Positions 5,858 through 6,439 of a stretch of 6,439 nucleotides of DNA are shown here, piece after piece. The stretch is from Lachnospiraceae bacterium UBA7480. GTDB taxonomy: Bacteria > Bacillota > Clostridia > Lachnospirales > Lachnospiraceae. The notes beneath the pieces were generated by a model. It was given only the letters and a program-made list of their open reading frames with translations, was not told the DNA's origin and did no database searches. The stretch's first letter is position 1. Each line of letters opens with the position of its first letter. Position numbers and translations under genes: made by a program. The stretch covers positions 14,706 through 21,144 of the forward strand of contig DLOQ01000173.1 of the NCBI GenBank assembly GCA_002479655.1. Direction: 5' to 3'.

Positions 5858-6313
5858 TCAACCTAAAGCCCCTTTCAGATATTTTTTCATCTCCGCAAGC
5901 GCGGCTTTCTCAAGACGATATACTTTAAATCTTGATATTTCCATAATTTCCGCCGTTTCATTAGCTGACAGACCACTAAGATAACGCAAAAGAAGTATCT
6001 CCTTATGCTGCTCTCCAAGTCTTTCCAATGCGTCCCTGACGGCTATTTTCGTGTCGCTGTTATCGCAGAAATCCTCCTGCGGATAATCACCGGTCAAAGC
6101 GTCGTCACGCCTTTTCCGAAAAAAATCGATGCAGAGGTGTTTGGCAATTGTGTATAAATATGCCATATCTTCCCCACGCTTTAATATTTTATTGCGCGCA
6201 AAATATTTGAGAAAGGCTTCCTGCGTGATATCCTCGGCAATGGCGGAATTTCTGACTTTATAAAAACAATACCGGTATATAAGCTTGTAAATATCGTCCA
6301 AATCCTCCACCAT
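5858..6313 (-). CDS. ECF-like RNA polymerase sigma factor (sigma-70 family, regions 2 and 4 only)
   Basis: A 151-residue sigma factor that should direct RNA polymerase to a small set of promoters, probably including its own operon. Region 2 spans about residues 3-69: the AIAEDITQEAFLKYF segment (2.1/2.2) and AYLYTIAKHLCIDFFRKRR (2.3/2.4) are typical. A short acidic linker follows. Region 4 spans about 93-146 (RDALERLGEQHKEILLLRYL, then a helix-turn-helix SANETAEIMEISRFKVYRLE). Regions 1 and 3 are absent, as in the ECF group. I start at the ATG at 6313, which has AGGAGG 7 nt upstream; the earlier in-frame ATG at 6331 would put that RBS inside the gene. It is the first gene of a four-gene operon with a membrane protein and an ABC exporter, a layout common for envelope-stress or antimicrobial-response modules in Firmicutes. 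Confidence 0.9.
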   Translation of the reverse strand: MVEDLDDIYKLIYRYCFYKVRNSAIAEDITQEAFLKYFARNKILKRGEDMAYLYTIAKHLCIDFFRKRRDDALTGDYPQEDFCDNSDTKIAVRDALERLGEQHKEILLLRYLSGLSANETAEIMEISRFKVYRLEKAALAEMKKYLKGALG

Positions 6314-6320
6314 TGCGAAC

Positions 6321-6326
6321 CCTCCT
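6321..6326 (-). promoter_or_regulatory. RBS that sets the sigma factor start
   Basis: On the - strand AGGAGG lies 7 nt before the ATG at 6313. This favours the 151-residue form over one begun 18 nt earlier at 6331. Confidence 0.85.
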
Positions 6327-6388
6327 CTCATAATGTATAACGCTGCGGCATTGCCAAATGTGCGTATAAATTATTTTCATAAATACAT

Positions 6389-6417
6389 ATTAAAAAATTT
6401 TTATTATTTCTTCTCAA
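6389..6417 (-). promoter_or_regulatory. Probable sigma-A-type promoter of the sigma/ABC operon
   Basis: Read on the - strand, TTGAGA (6412-6417) and TTTAAT (6389-6394) are 17 bp apart, about 75 bp upstream of the sigma start. The region is very A/T-rich, so chance matches are likely. A second weak pair, TTGGCA and CATTAT, lies closer but would start transcription within the RBS. No clear ECF-type element (AAC at -35 with CGT at -10) was found, so autoregulation is not shown. Confidence 0.4.
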
Positions 6418-6439
6418 ATACCTTTTAAAAAACGGACAA

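Noticed and set aside
6314..6331. Sigma factor beginning at the ATG at 6331 (6 extra residues)
   Set aside because: The perfect AGGAGG lies inside this extension and is well placed for the ATG at 6313; nothing like an RBS precedes 6331.
1..6439. Mobile elements, CRISPR array, tRNA or rRNA genes
   Set aside because: No transposase-like frame, terminal repeats, regularly spaced repeats or RNA gene signatures were found on either strand.

Overview
The window looks like chromosomal DNA from an anaerobic, moderately low-GC Firmicute, most likely a gut or rumen Lachnospiraceae-type clostridium. This is inferred from strong AGGAGG ribosome sites, A/T-rich spacers, the clostridial character of the pyruvate formate-lyase, and the layout of a sigma factor next to an ABC exporter. 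No phage, insertion sequence, CRISPR, rRNA or tRNA sequence was seen.

Left half, + strand (1-2840): one well-bounded transcription unit encodes a pyruvate formate-lyase (PFL) divided among separate polypeptides. A good promoter (TTGACT-N18-TATAAT, 51-80) lies beside A/T-rich inverted repeats. A 74-nt leader with two small hairpins and an ideal RBS precedes pflB (161-2215). This protein keeps the whole catalytic barrel and the Cys410-Cys411 pair but stops exactly where the C-terminal glycyl radical domain should begin. That domain is encoded separately as an 81-residue protein (2510-2755) containing the RVSGYAV radical loop. Between them lies a 71-residue gene (2252-2467). Its N-terminal half resembles the start of the radical domain, but the radical loop is replaced by a three-cysteine tail. 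684 + 81 residues add up to one ordinary PFL, so the arrangement reads as a clean fission with a replaceable radical subunit plus an additional paralogous partner of unknown role. No activating enzyme (pflA) is present in the window. A hairpin terminator (2795-2838) closes the unit and probably works in both directions.

Right half, - strand (6417 down to 2889): a convergent four-gene operon reads, in order of transcription, an ECF-like sigma factor (6313-5858), a six-helix membrane protein (5833-5111), an ABC ATPase (5072-4209) and an ABC-2-type permease with a ~150-residue extracytoplasmic domain (4124-2889). Gaps are 24, 38 and 84 nt. The set resembles a self-regulated envelope-stress or peptide-export/resistance module. 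The membrane protein directly after the sigma factor could be a second permease subunit or a sigma-controlling membrane partner. Substrate and inducer cannot be read from the sequence.

The most notable content is the three-piece PFL, especially the Cys-tailed radical-domain mimic. A smaller curiosity is an imperfect duplicate of the ATPase start region inside the 3' end of the preceding gene.
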